Source: Amycolatopsis camponoti
GTDB taxonomy: Bacteria > Actinomycetota > Actinomycetes > Mycobacteriales > Pseudonocardiaceae
NCBI RefSeq assembly: GCF_902497555.1
Contig: NZ_CABVGP010000001.1
Coordinates: forward strand, 1,654,501 to 1,718,500
Direction: 5' to 3'
Length of the DNA: 64,000 bases
The notes beneath the pieces were generated by a model. It ran no database searches and was not told the origin of the DNA. It saw nothing but the letters and a program-made list of their open reading frames with translations. Made by a program: the position numbers and the translations under genes. Within the stretch, counting starts at the first letter, position 1. Every line of letters starts with the position of its first letter. Shown in pieces: positions 1-9,021 of this stretch.

Positions 1-1989
1 CTCACCGTGGTGCTGGCCGACACGATCGCCACCCACGGCTGGCCCGTCACCTGCGCGATCACCGTCGCCGCGGGCCTGCTCCAGATCCTCTTCGGCCTGA
101 CCCGCCTCGCCCGCGCCGCGCTCGCCGTGTCGCCGGCCATCGTCCACGGCCTGCTCGCCGGCATCGGCGTCACGCTGGTGCTCGGCCAGCTGCACGTCGT
201 GCTCGGCGGTTCGGCCCAGGGCTCGGCGCTGGCCAACGTTCTCGCGTTGCCCCGGCAGATCGCCGCGCACCACGACCAGGCCGTGCTGATCGGCGTGGTC
301 ACCCTCGCGGTGCTGCTGGCGTGGCCGCGGCTGCCGAAGCCCGTCCGCCGCGTGCCCGCGCCGCTGGCCGCCGTCGCGCTGGCCACCGGCCTTTCCGTCG
401 CGGCCGGCATGTCCCTGCCGCGCGTCGACCTCCCGGCCGGGCTGCCCACGCTGAACGTCGTGCCACGGCTGCCCGACGGCGGCTGGGGCGGCTTCGCGGT
501 CGCCGCGCTCACCATCGCGCTGATCGCCGGCCTGGAGAGCCTGCTGTCCGCGGTCTCGGTGGACAAGCTGCGCGGCGGCCCGCGCACCGACCTCGACCGC
601 GAGCTCATCGGGCAGGGCGCGGCGAACGTCGCCGCCGGCGCGCTCGGCGGGTTCCCGGTCACCGGCGTCATCGTCCGCAGCATGACCAACTACGAAGCGG
701 GGGCGCGCACCCGCGCGTCGGCGATCCTGCACTGCGCCTGGATCCTCGCCGCGTGCCTGCTGTTCACCGGCGCCCTGCGGCTGATCCCGCTGGCCGCGCT
801 CGCCGCGCTGCTCGTGTACGTCGGCGCGAAACTCGTGAACCTGCACGGGCTCAAGGAAGTGCGGCGCCACGGCGACCTGCCGGTGTACGCCGTCACGCTG
901 GCCGGCGCGGTCGCCGTCAACCTGCTGACCGGTGTCGCCGCGGGGGTCTTGCTGGCGCTGGCGATGATGCTGCGGCGGATGATCTTCTCCGGCATCCACG
1001 TCGAAAGGGACGACGGCGACCGCCACCGCGTCGTCATCGAAGGCGCGCTGACGTTCCTGTCCGTGCCGCGGCTGACCCGGGTGCTCGCCGAGGTGCCCGC
1101 GCACGCCGACGTCCGGCTGGAGCTGCTCGTCGACTACCTCGACCACGCCGCGTTCGACTGCCTGCGCGGCTGGCAGCAGGCCCACGCCGGGCCGGTGACG
1201 GTCGACGAGATCGGGCACCCGTGGTTCGAGCGCGGCACCTCGGGCGCGCCGACCGTGCGCCGCAGCGTCGCCGCGCGCGTCGTGCCGCGGTGGCTCGCGC
1301 CGTGGTCGGAGTGGCAGGCCGAGCACGTCGTGCTGCCGGCCCAGCGGACCGCCAGTTCCCTGTTGTGCCGCGGTGCTTCGGAGTTCCACCGCCGCACGGC
1401 GCCGCTGCTGCGCGACACGTGGAGCGGGCTGGCGCACGGGCAGCAGCCGCACACGCTGTTCATCACCTGCGGGGACGCGCGGATCGTGCCGAACCTCATC
1501 ACCACGAGCGGGCCGGGCGACCTGTTCACCGTGCGGAACATCGGTAACCTCGTGCCGCCGGCGGACGGCGACGACTCTTCGGTCGGCGCGGCGATCGAGT
1601 ACGCCGTCGGGGTGCTCGGGGTCGCCGAGATCGTCGTGTGCGGGCATTCCGGTTGTGGGGCGATGAAGGCGCTGCTCGGCCAGGCGCCGGCCGGGCTCGT
1701 GCAGCTCGGCAGCTGGCTGCGGCACGGCGAAGCGACGTTGCGGCGACGGAGCCGGGAGGCTCCGCTGCTGCTCGGCGGGGAGCGGCCCGGTGCCGAGGCC
1801 GACCAGCTCGCGCTGCAGAACGTCGTGCAGCAGCTGGAAACCCTGCGCGGGTACCCGGTGGTGGCGGAGGCGCTGGCCCGCGGCGGGCTCCGGTTGACCG
1901 GGATGTACTTCGACGTCGGCGCCGCGCAAGTGTCCCTTTTGGACGATGCGGCGCGCGGGTTCGTGCGGGCGGGTGCGCTGGAGCACTGA
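1..1989 (+). CDS. SulP-family anion transporter fused to beta-carbonic anhydrase (5' end outside window)
   Basis: Likely a bicarbonate or sulfate permease of the inner membrane coupled to carbonic anhydrase, which interconverts CO2 and bicarbonate. The frame is open from base 1, and alignment with the paralog at 2274 shows that roughly the first 70 residues lie upstream. Hydrophobic SulP helices fill the first ~330 residues, a STAS-like segment follows, and the last ~200 residues are a beta-carbonic anhydrase with the zinc/catalytic pattern CGDAR and later GHSGCGA. It is the upstream member of a tandem pair of the same architecture. The transported anion cannot be told from sequence. Confidence 0.92.
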   Translation, partial: LTVVLADTIATHGWPVTCAITVAAGLLQILFGLTRLARAALAVSPAIVHGLLAGIGVTLVLGQLHVVLGGSAQGSALANVLALPRQIAAHHDQAVLIGVVTLAVLLAWPRLPKPVRRVPAPLAAVALATGLSVAAGMSLPRVDLPAGLPTLNVVPRLPDGGWGGFAVAALTIALIAGLESLLSAVSVDKLRGGPRTDLDRELIGQGAANVAAGALGGFPVTGVIVRSMTNYEAGARTRASAILHCAWILAACLLFTGALRLIPLAALAALLVYVGAKLVNLHGLKEVRRHGDLPVYAVTLAGAVAVNLLTGVAAGVLLALAMMLRRMIFSGIHVERDDGDRHRVVIEGALTFLSVPRLTRVLAEVPAHADVRLELLVDYLDHAAFDCLRGWQQAHAGPVTVDEIGHPWFERGTSGAPTVRRSVAARVVPRWLAPWSEWQAEHVVLPAQRTASSLLCRGASEFHRRTAPLLRDTWSGLAHGQQPHTLFITCGDARIVPNLITTSGPGDLFTVRNIGNLVPPADGDDSSVGAAIEYAVGVLGVAEIVVCGHSGCGAMKALLGQAPAGLVQLGSWLRHGEATLRRRSREAPLLLGGERPGAEADQLALQNVVQQLETLRGYPVVAEALARGGLRLTGMYFDVGAAQVSLLDDAARGFVRAGALEH

Positions 1990-2024
1990 TTACAGCGACT
2001 GAAAAGAGTAAGTGACTTGAGTGT

Positions 2025-2055
2025 TTTCAGTCACTGAAAGTTTCAGTCACTGAAG
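2025..2055. repeat. Two abutting copies of a 15-bp palindrome
   Basis: TTTCAGTCACTGAAA at 2025-2039 is followed directly by TTTCAGTCACTGAAG at 2041-2055. Each copy is itself a palindrome around CAGTCACTG. They lie just after the stop of the first transporter gene and before the hairpin at 2052. They could be an operator pair or part of a composite terminator. Confidence 0.6.
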
Positions 2056-2093
2056 GCCGGCTTCGGGCGAGGTGGGTTCCGGAGCCGGCCTTC
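2052..2093 (+). terminator. Stem-loop after first SulP-carbonic anhydrase gene
   Basis: GAAGGCCGGCT at 2052-2062 pairs perfectly with AGCCGGCCTTC at 2083-2093 across a 20-base loop. There is no T tract, as is common in high-GC actinomycetes. The rest of the gap to 2273 (about 180 bases, more AT-rich than the genes) presumably carries the promoter of the next gene; no clear -10/-35 pair was identified. Confidence 0.6.
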
Positions 2094-2273
2094 ACGTCGT
2101 CTCGGTGCGCGGGATGCGTTGTGTCGTCCGGCTTTCAACTGTCACGCGACCGAAATGATCTTGTGAACGACAGGTGAACAGCGCGCCCGATTTGTGACGT
2201 CTGGGCTAAATGTTGCCAGTTGTTCACTCGATCGGGTGGTGCATAGCGGACATTTCACACGATTTCCGGTTGC

Positions 2274-4451
2274 ATGGTGATCATGAGACCCCTCGCCGTG
2301 CTCCGACACGACCTGCCGGCCTCACTGGTCGTCTTCCTCGTCGCAGTACCCCTGTCCCTCGGCATCGCCCTCGCTTCGGGCGCGCCGGTCGCCGCCGGGT
2401 TGATCGCCGCTGTCATCGGTGGCATCGTCGCCGGTGCCCTCGGCGGCTCCGCGCTCCAGGTGAGCGGGCCCGCCGCCGGCCTGACCGTCGTCATGGCCGA
2501 AACCATCCAGACGTTCGGCTGGGCCGTCACCTGCGCCATCACCGTCGCGGCCGGCGCGCTGCAGATCCTGCTGGGGCTGAGCCGGATCGCCCGCGCCGCG
2601 CTGGCCATCTCGCCGGCCATCGTGCACGGCATGCTGGCCGGCATCGGCGTCACGATCGTGCTCGGCCAGCTGCACGTCATCCTCGGCGGGAAGGCCCAGA
2701 GCTCGGCGGTGGAGAACATCGCCGAGCTGCCCGGCCAGATCGTCGCCCACCACGACTCCGCCGCCCTGATCGGCCTGCTCACCATCGCGATCCTGCTGCT
2801 CTGGCCGAAGCTCCCGGCCGCCGTCCGCAAGGTGCCCGGGCCGCTGGCCGCGATCGCCACCGCGACGGTCGTGTCGGTGGTCGCCGGGATGACGCTGCCG
2901 CGCGTCGAGCTGCCCGGCGACCTGCTGGACGTCCACCTCGTTCCGCAGCTGCCGGACGGCGGGTGGGGCGGGTTCGCGCTCGCCGTCGTCACGATCGCCC
3001 TGATCGCCAGCGTGGAGAGCCTGCTTTCGGCGGTCGCGGTCGACCGCCTGCACACCGGCCCGCGCGCCCACCTCAACCGGGAGCTCGTCGGCCAGGGCGC
3101 GGCCAACATGCTGTCCGGCGCGGTGGGCGGGCTGCCGGTCACCGGCGTCATCGTCCGCAGTTCCACGAACGTCGCCGCCGGCGCGAAAACCCGGGTGTCG
3201 GCGGTGCTGCACGGCGTCTGGGTGCTGCTGTTCGTCGTCCTGCTGGCCGGGCTGATCCAGAGCATCCCGCTGGCGGCGCTGGCCGGGCTGCTGGTGCACG
3301 TCGGCGCGAAACTGGTCAACCCCGGGCACCTGAGGACCGTCCTCGCCCACGGCGACCTGCCCGTCTACCTGCTCACCCTCGCCGGCGTCGTCGTGTTCGA
3401 CCTGCTCACCGGCGTCCTGGCCGGGATCGGCCTGTCGCTGGTGCTGATGCTGCGCCGGACGCTGTGGTCCGGCATCCACATCGAGGCGGAAGGCGACGAC
3501 CACCGCGTCGTCGTCGAAGGCGTCCTGACGTTCCTGTCGGTGCCGCGGCTGTCGCGGGTGCTCGGCGCCATCCCGGCCGGCGTGCCGGTGCGGCTGGAGC
3601 TGGTCGTCGACTACCTCGACCACGCGGCGTTCGAGAGCCTGACGACGTGGCAGCAGGCGCACGAGCGCGCCGGCGGCACGGTGGACGTCGACGAGGTCGG
3701 CCACCCGTGGTTCGGCGAGGGCAAGGCGGGCCGCCCGACGCGGTCCCGGCTGGCGGCCAGCCGGGCGGTGCCGCGCTGGCTGGCGCCGTGGTCGGAATGG
3801 CAAGCGGTGGAAGGGATCCCGGCCCAGCAGACCCGCCGCGGCGCGACCGAGTTCCACCGCCGCGCGGCCCCGCTGCTGCGCGACACGCTGTCCGGCCTCG
3901 CCGACGGCCAGCGTCCCCGCACGCTGTTCATCACCTGCGGCGACTCCCGGATCGTGCCGAACCTGATCACGACGAGCGGCCCGGGCGACCTGTTCACGAT
4001 CCGCAACATCGGCAACCTGGTCCCGCCGGGGCAGGCCGACCCGTCGATGAACGCGTCGATCGAGTACGCGGTCGGGGTGCTGGGAGTGGAGGAGATCGTG
4101 GTGTGCGGTCATTCGGGCTGCGGCGCGATGGCGGCCTTGGCGGAGGGCCCGCCGCCGGGGCCGCTGTCGGTCTGGCTCCGGCACGCGGAGCCGAGCGCCC
4201 ACCGCACGGGCTCGGCGACGCTGGACGGCGGGGTCCCGGACCGCGAAGGCGACCGGCTGGCGCTGCACAACGTGCTGCAGCAGCTGGAGCACCTGCGGGA
4301 GTACCCATCGGTGGCGACCGCCGAGGCGGCGGGGAAGGTGCAGCTGACGGGGATGTACTTCGCGGTGGGGACCGCGCAGGTGTACCTGTTCGACGGAGCG
4401 GAGCGGACATTCCGCCCGGCCGGCGCCGCTGTGGGGGTGCCGGGAGCGTGA
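2274..4451 (+). CDS. SulP-family anion transporter fused to beta-carbonic anhydrase
   Basis: A 725-residue full-length paralog of the gene ending at 1989. Residues ~1-400 are SulP transmembrane helices, ~400-490 are STAS-like, and ~530-725 are beta-carbonic anhydrase with CGDSR and GHSGCGA zinc/catalytic residues. SulP-CA fusions are known in bacteria and are thought to feed or consume bicarbonate at the membrane; the substrate here is unproven. The ATG at 2274 has no strong Shine-Dalgarno sequence, and an in-frame ATG at 2283 is an equal candidate. A strong hairpin follows the stop. Confidence 0.92.
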   Translation: MVIMRPLAVLRHDLPASLVVFLVAVPLSLGIALASGAPVAAGLIAAVIGGIVAGALGGSALQVSGPAAGLTVVMAETIQTFGWAVTCAITVAAGALQILLGLSRIARAALAISPAIVHGMLAGIGVTIVLGQLHVILGGKAQSSAVENIAELPGQIVAHHDSAALIGLLTIAILLLWPKLPAAVRKVPGPLAAIATATVVSVVAGMTLPRVELPGDLLDVHLVPQLPDGGWGGFALAVVTIALIASVESLLSAVAVDRLHTGPRAHLNRELVGQGAANMLSGAVGGLPVTGVIVRSSTNVAAGAKTRVSAVLHGVWVLLFVVLLAGLIQSIPLAALAGLLVHVGAKLVNPGHLRTVLAHGDLPVYLLTLAGVVVFDLLTGVLAGIGLSLVLMLRRTLWSGIHIEAEGDDHRVVVEGVLTFLSVPRLSRVLGAIPAGVPVRLELVVDYLDHAAFESLTTWQQAHERAGGTVDVDEVGHPWFGEGKAGRPTRSRLAASRAVPRWLAPWSEWQAVEGIPAQQTRRGATEFHRRAAPLLRDTLSGLADGQRPRTLFITCGDSRIVPNLITTSGPGDLFTIRNIGNLVPPGQADPSMNASIEYAVGVLGVEEIVVCGHSGCGAMAALAEGPPPGPLSVWLRHAEPSAHRTGSATLDGGVPDREGDRLALHNVLQQLEHLREYPSVATAEAAGKVQLTGMYFAVGTAQVYLFDGAERTFRPAGAAVGVPGA

Positions 4452-4459
4452 GGTCTGTC

Positions 4460-4489
4460 GCGGGCCGGGCTCGTTCGGGCCCGGCCCGC
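4460..4489 (+). terminator. GC-rich stem-loop after second SulP-carbonic anhydrase gene
   Basis: GCGGGCCGGGC at 4460-4470 pairs perfectly with GCCCGGCCCGC at 4479-4489 across an 8-base loop, 9 bases after the stop. There is no T tract. Confidence 0.7.
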
Positions 4490-4634
4490 GCCTCGGACGC
4501 TCGCGGCCCGCGGGAGTCGCCGGTCGGTTTGATCCGCCCCGCCGTGCGGCGGGTCGGGGATGGCCTGCGGGCCCGGCTCGCGCCTCAGGCGGCTCGCGGG
4601 GGTGGCCGGTGCTGGTTGGTTGATCCGCCCCCCC
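4486..4634. repeat. Imperfect direct repeat of about 55 bp in non-coding gap
   Basis: Copy 1 (about 4486-4540) and copy 2 (about 4577-4634) share the order GCGCCTC, CTCGCGG, GCCGGT and TTGATCCGCCCC. A third, shorter relative begins near 4820 (GCGCCTCAGGCGGGTCGCG). The gap 4452-5057 contains no convincing gene; frames crossing it lack actinomycete codon bias and start sites. Confidence 0.5.
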
Positions 4635-4643
4635 GCCTGACCG

Positions 4644-4764
4644 CGTCGTCCACCCAGGTACGCGTGTCGTCCATCCAGGTACGGCCGCCGGCCCGACCCG
4701 CGGACACCCACGGACGACACGCGTACTCAGGCGGACGACACGCGTACGTGGACGGACGACACGG
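4644..4764. repeat. 21-bp-period inverted repeat, motif ACGCGTGTCGTCC
   Basis: The left arm carries (G)CGTCGTCC at 4644 and ACGCGTGTCGTCC at 4660, one 21-bp step apart. The right arm carries the reverse complement core ACGACACGCGTAC at 4714 and 4735, and ACGACACGG at 4756, again at exact 21-bp steps. The arms face each other and could form a cruciform or long hairpin. The same motif recurs as a direct array at 47362-47466. Confidence 0.75.
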
Positions 4765-4793
4765 CGGTTACTGGCGGCTCAGGGTTGATCTCC

Positions 4794-4823
4794 GGCCCCG
4801 GCCCCGGCCCCGGCCCCGGCCCC
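4794..4823. repeat. Five perfect copies of GGCCCC
   Basis: The hexamer GGCCCC is repeated five times without a mismatch. The minus strand reads (GGGGCC)5, a sequence type able to form G-quadruplexes. It lies 235 bases upstream of bioD. Confidence 0.85.
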
Positions 4824-5057
4824 GCGCCTCAGGCGGGTCGCGGCCGGCGCCCGGCCCTGCGGGCGGCATCCTCGCCGCCCGCGTTCGGCACGCGCCGCGT
4901 CTCGGTCGGAGATTCGTCGTCCGGGCTCGGGTTCGGACCACCGCCCACCGTCCGCACGCCGGAACCCCGCCCCGACCAGGGAACCTTCCCCAGTCACCCC
5001 CGCTCATCCGGTGCCCGCGGTGCGCACCCCCGCCCCGGGTCACTAAGTTGATGGTCC

Positions 5058-5783
5058 GTGACCATGCTGGTGATGACGGGGACCGGGACCGGGGTCGGCA
5101 AGACGATCACCACGGCGGCCATCGCCGCCCTGGCGGTGGCCGGCGGGCAGCGCGTCGCCGTCCTGAAACCCGCGCAGACCGGCGTCGCGCCCGATGAGCC
5201 CGGTGACCTCGCCGATGTGCGGCGCCTGGCCGGCCGGGACGTCACCACCCGGGAACTCCGGCGTTACCCCGATCCGTTGTCGCCGGAGGCCGCCGCGCGG
5301 CGCAGTGGCCTTCCGTCGCTCGATCCCGGGGAGATCGCGCGGGCCGCGTCCGACCTCGACACCGGGCACGACCTCACCCTGATCGAAGGCGCCGGCGGCT
5401 TGCTCGTGCGCTTCGACCAGCGTGGGTCCAGCCTGGCCGACGTCGCGTGGTCGCTCGGCTCGCTCGTGATCGTCGTCGCCGAGGCCGGCCTCGGCACGCT
5501 CAACGCCACCGCGCTCACCGCCGAGGTCGCCACGAAGCGCGGCCTGACCGTCGCCGGGGTCATCATCGGCTCGTGGCCCGCCGAACCGGACCTCGCCGCG
5601 CTGTCCAACCTCGAAGACCTGCCGGTCGCGGCGGGGGCGCCGCTGCTCGGCGCGCTGCCGGCCGGGCTCGGCGACGCGTCGCCCGAGGAGTTCCTGTCCG
5701 CCGCCCGGGCCGGGCTCTCGCCGTGGTTCGGCGGCGAGTTCGACCCCGAGCTGTTCGCAGGGTGCGCTTCCGCCGGGAAGTGA
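5058..5783 (+). CDS. bioD: Dethiobiotin synthetase
   Basis: Uses ATP and CO2 to close the ureido ring of 7,8-diaminopelargonate, giving dethiobiotin in the cytosol. The 241-residue protein begins with the P-loop GTGTGVGKT near residue 8, followed by the family's KPAQTG motif and later EGAGGLLVR. The start is GTG at 5058, with an ATG at 5064 as alternative; neither has a strong ribosome site. bioB follows after 72 bases, so the last two steps of biotin synthesis are adjacent. bioA and bioF are not in the window. Confidence 0.95.
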   Translation: MTMLVMTGTGTGVGKTITTAAIAALAVAGGQRVAVLKPAQTGVAPDEPGDLADVRRLAGRDVTTRELRRYPDPLSPEAAARRSGLPSLDPGEIARAASDLDTGHDLTLIEGAGGLLVRFDQRGSSLADVAWSLGSLVIVVAEAGLGTLNATALTAEVATKRGLTVAGVIIGSWPAEPDLAALSNLEDLPVAAGAPLLGALPAGLGDASPEEFLSAARAGLSPWFGGEFDPELFAGCASAGK

Positions 5784-5855
5784 CCTGCGTCGCTGTCGTC
5801 CCGGCGTGCCGTCGGGCACGATGAGGGACGCTTCCACCACGACCAAGGAGACGCC

Positions 5856-6869
5856 GTGACCGCAGTCCCGGACACCGATGTCCTCGCCTACGCGCGCGAG
5901 CACGTCCTCGAAAACGGCGTCGGCCTGGGCGAAGCCGAGGTCCTGGAGGTGCTGCGGCTGCCCGACGAGCGGCTGCCGGACCTCCTCGCCCTGGCGCACG
6001 ACGTGCGGATGCGCTGGTGCGGCCCGGAGGTCGAGGTCGAGGGCATCATCAGCCTCAAGACCGGCGGCTGCCCGGAAGACTGCCACTTCTGCTCCCAGTC
6101 CGGCCGCTTCCCGACGCCGGTGCGCTCGGCCTGGCTGGACATCCCGAACCTGGTCAAGGCCGCCCGGCAGACCGCCGAGACCGGCGCGACGGAGTTCTGC
6201 ATCGTCGCCGCCGTCCGCGGTCCGGACCAGCGGCTGCTCTCGCAGGTGCGCGAGGGTGTGAAGGCGATCCGCGCGGACGGCAACGACATCCAGATCGCCT
6301 GCTCGCTCGGCATGCTCACGCAGGAGCAGGTCGACGAGCTCGTCGAAATGGGCGTGCACCGCTACAACCACAACCTCGAGACGGCGCGCTCGCACTTCCC
6401 GGCCGTCGTCACCACCCACACGTGGGAAGAGCGCGCGGACACCCTCCGGATGGTCGCGAAGGCGGGCATGGAGGTCTGCTGCGGCGGCATCATCGGCATG
6501 GGGGAGACGGTCGAGCAGCGCTCGGAGTTCGCGGTGCAGCTGGCCGAGCTGAGCCCGCACGAGGTGCCGATGAACTTCCTGATCCCGCAGCCGGGCACGC
6601 CGTACGAGCACTACGAGATCGTCGAGGGCAAGGACGCGCTGCGGACGGTCGCGGCGTTCCGGCTCGCGATGCCGCGCACGATGCTGCGCTTTGCCGGCGG
6701 CCGCGAGCTGACGCTCGGCGACCTCGGTGCGGAGCAGGGCATGCTCGGCGGCATCAACGCCATCATCGTCGGCAACTACCTGACCAACCTGGGCCGCCCG
6801 GCTTCGGCGGACCTCGAGATGCTCGACGAGCTCAAGATGCCCATCAAGGCGCTCAGTGACAGTCTCTGA
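5856..6869 (+). CDS. bioB: Biotin synthase
   Basis: Radical SAM enzyme that inserts sulfur into dethiobiotin to make biotin. The 337-residue protein has the [4Fe-4S]-binding CPEDCHFC motif near residue 70. The start is GTG at 5856, preceded by AAGGAG at a good distance. Its 3' end overlaps bsaP by 14 bases, which implies coupled translation of the enzyme and its auxiliary protein. Confidence 0.97.
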   Translation: MTAVPDTDVLAYAREHVLENGVGLGEAEVLEVLRLPDERLPDLLALAHDVRMRWCGPEVEVEGIISLKTGGCPEDCHFCSQSGRFPTPVRSAWLDIPNLVKAARQTAETGATEFCIVAAVRGPDQRLLSQVREGVKAIRADGNDIQIACSLGMLTQEQVDELVEMGVHRYNHNLETARSHFPAVVTTHTWEERADTLRMVAKAGMEVCCGGIIGMGETVEQRSEFAVQLAELSPHEVPMNFLIPQPGTPYEHYEIVEGKDALRTVAAFRLAMPRTMLRFAGGRELTLGDLGAEQGMLGGINAIIVGNYLTNLGRPASADLEMLDELKMPIKALSDSL

Positions 6870-7059
6870 CGCCGCTTTCTGCGTCCACTGTGGACAGCAG
6901 TCGGCCGGCGGGGCGGACCACCCGGCGTGCCACAACCCGAGGACGGCGCTGGAGCCGCCGCGCTACTGCACGTTCTGCGCGCGGCGGCTGGTGGTCCAGG
7001 TGAGCCCACTGGGGTGGACGGCGAAGTGCAGCCGCCACGGGGAGACGGCGAGCGGCTGA
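6856..7059 (+). CDS. bsaP: Biotin synthase auxiliary protein BsaP
   Basis: A 67-residue cysteine-rich protein with CVHC near residue 9, a single Cys near 25, YCTFC near 38 and another Cys near 58. Size, cysteine layout and position directly after bioB match the mycobacterial Rv1590-type protein, recently described as an iron-sulfur partner that supports biotin synthase turnover. The ATG at 6856 lies inside the bioB 3' end, so translation is probably coupled. The function is assigned by family and context. Confidence 0.85.
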   Translation: MTVSDAAFCVHCGQQSAGGADHPACHNPRTALEPPRYCTFCARRLVVQVSPLGWTAKCSRHGETASG

Positions 7060-7167
7060 CGCGATCGGGTCCGGCCGCTTTCCGCGCCGCGACACGACCG
7101 GCGGCTCACCGTCGCCACGCACCGACCGGTTACCCTCGGTCGCATCAGGTAGCAGGAGGGAGTCCGG

Positions 7168-7764
7168 GTGAGTGAGTCGTCGGGGCCCGCACACCGGCCG
7201 TCGGCCGTGGCCGGTCCGTGGTCGGTGCCCGTGCTGTTCCGGGAGCGGCGGCCGCGGGTCGTCGTCAAGGCCGACCTGCTGCCCGCCGTGAGCGTGCTCG
7301 GCACCCTCAGCCTGCTGAGCTTCCCGCTCGCCTTCGCGTGGTCCCGCCTCGCGCCGCCGGAGCGCGTGCGCATCATCGGCACCGACGGCACCCAGGGCGC
7401 CCTCGAACTGGAGAGCTGGCACCGCTTCGACGACCTCGCCGTCTTCGGGCTCATGACGCTCGGGCTGGGTATCGTGGTCGGCGTCGTCGTCTGGCTGCTG
7501 CGCGAGCGGCGCGGGCCGGTCGTGTTCCTCGCCGCGGTCCTCGGCGTCGCCCTCGCGAGCGCCCTGGCCATGCTGCTCGGCGTCGGCTGGGCGAACAGCC
7601 ACTACGCGATCGCCGCCCCGCCCGCGCTCGGCTCGGTGATCGAGCTGGCGCCGCGCCTGGAGTCGTGGTGGGTGCTGCTCACCGGCCCGCTCGGCGTGAC
7701 GCTGGTCTACAGCCTGCTCGCCACCTGGAACGGCCGCGACGACCTCGGCCGCCGTCTCGGCTGA
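7168..7764 (+). CDS. DUF2567 membrane protein
   Basis: A 198-residue protein with about four hydrophobic segments (near residues 32-52, 91-112, 116-135 and 165-187). Gene order bioB-bsaP-this gene-(nrtR)-nadABC matches the mycobacterial Rv1589-Rv1596 region, where the counterpart Rv1591 is DUF2567. The GTG start at 7168 has AGGAGGGA upstream. Its function is unknown; a link to biotin or NAD metabolism rests only on conserved order. Confidence 0.75.
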   Translation: MSESSGPAHRPSAVAGPWSVPVLFRERRPRVVVKADLLPAVSVLGTLSLLSFPLAFAWSRLAPPERVRIIGTDGTQGALELESWHRFDDLAVFGLMTLGLGIVVGVVVWLLRERRGPVVFLAAVLGVALASALAMLLGVGWANSHYAIAAPPALGSVIELAPRLESWWVLLTGPLGVTLVYSLLATWNGRDDLGRRLG

Positions 7765-7809
7765 CCTCGTCTCCCCCTAAGCTGGCTCCCTCGAATCACA
7801 GGGGGTTCA

Positions 7810-8886
7810 GTGACCGAAGACATCGAAGTTTCCCGGCACCACGCCGTCCGCTTCCCGGGCATTAGCCCGCGCGCCTACGAGCACCCGGTGGATCGCGGCG
7901 CGCTCGCGACGTTGCGCGCGGTGCCCGGGTTCGCCCAGGTGGTCAAGGCCGTTTCGGGGTTCTACAACGAGCGTGGCGAGCGGCTGATGGCGCTCGCGTC
8001 GTCGATCCGCGTCGGGCCGAAGCAGTACCCGGAGCTCGACCGGCTGCGGCACGAGTGCGCCGAGACGCTGGACCTGCCCGCCGTGCCGAACGTGTTCGTC
8101 TACCAGGACCCGCGCGTGCAGGCGTCGGCCGTCGGGATGGACGAGCCGTTCATCCGGATCAGCACCGGGCTCGTCGAGCTGATGGGCCACGAGTCGCTGC
8201 GGTTCGTGCTCGGGCACGAGATGGGGCACGTGCTGTCCGGGCACACCGTCTACCGCACGATCATGGTGCGCCTGATCAGCCTGCAGATGTCGTTGTCGTG
8301 GACGCCGGTCAGCGCGCTCGGGATCCGCGCGATCATCGCGGCGCTGCGCGAGTGGTACCGCAAGGCCGAGCTGTCGTGCGACCGCGCCGGGCTGCTGTGC
8401 GGCCAGGATCCGACGGCCGCGCTGCGCGCCCAGATCCAGATCGCGGGCGGCGTCGACCCGTCCCGTATCGACATCCCGTCGTTCCTGCAGCAGGCGGCCG
8501 AGTACGAGTCGGTCGAAGACATCCGCGACAGCTTCCTCAAGCTCAAGTTCGTCGAGACCGAGACGCACCCGTTCGCGGTGGTCCGCGCGGCGCAGCTGCA
8601 GAAGTGGGCGGCGTCGGAGGAGTACCGGGCGATCTTGGCGGGCGACTACCCGCGCCGGGACGACGATGCGCCGACGTCCGACTGGAAGGACGATCTGAAG
8701 TCGGCCGCGAAGTCGTACAAGGACTCTTGGAGCACGTCGGCCGATCCGCTGACGAAGGTGTTCAGCGATGTCGGCGAAGCGGTTTCCAGCACGGCGGGGA
8801 AGGTGTGGAACAAGTTCGGGAACGGCTCCGGCAACGGAAACGGCTCTGGCAACGGCTCCGGCTCCGGTTCCGGCTCCGGGGAGTGA
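7810..8886 (+). CDS. M48-family zinc metallopeptidase
   Basis: A 358-residue protein with the zinc-binding HEMGH motif (LGHEMGHVLSGH near residue 136) and a downstream ELSCD segment that supplies the third ligand. No clear signal peptide or long N-terminal membrane segment is visible, unlike HtpX. The last ~20 residues are an unusual Gly/Ser/Asn tail encoded by short GGCTCC/GGCAAC repeats. The start is GTG at 7810. It lies between the DUF2567 gene and the convergent LON-domain gene, and its substrate is unknown. Confidence 0.88.
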   Translation: MTEDIEVSRHHAVRFPGISPRAYEHPVDRGALATLRAVPGFAQVVKAVSGFYNERGERLMALASSIRVGPKQYPELDRLRHECAETLDLPAVPNVFVYQDPRVQASAVGMDEPFIRISTGLVELMGHESLRFVLGHEMGHVLSGHTVYRTIMVRLISLQMSLSWTPVSALGIRAIIAALREWYRKAELSCDRAGLLCGQDPTAALRAQIQIAGGVDPSRIDIPSFLQQAAEYESVEDIRDSFLKLKFVETETHPFAVVRAAQLQKWAASEEYRAILAGDYPRRDDDAPTSDWKDDLKSAAKSYKDSWSTSADPLTKVFSDVGEAVSSTAGKVWNKFGNGSGNGNGSGNGSGSGSGSGE

Positions 8887-9021
8887 CTGTCCCCAGGGTG
8901 ACGCGGTTGTGGACAACCTCGGCGGAATTCCGCTTCGCGGCGGGTTCCGTCGGGGGTCGCCGATAGACTGGACCGGGGTCAGCCCCCAGGGATGGGTGGG
9001 GCCTTGTCTGTGGGGCGGGGG

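Noticed and set aside
2210..5197. A 995-codon open frame on the plus strand, Arg/Pro/Gly-rich
   Set aside because: It runs out of frame through the clear SulP-carbonic anhydrase gene and into bioD; its composition is that of a shifted high-GC frame.
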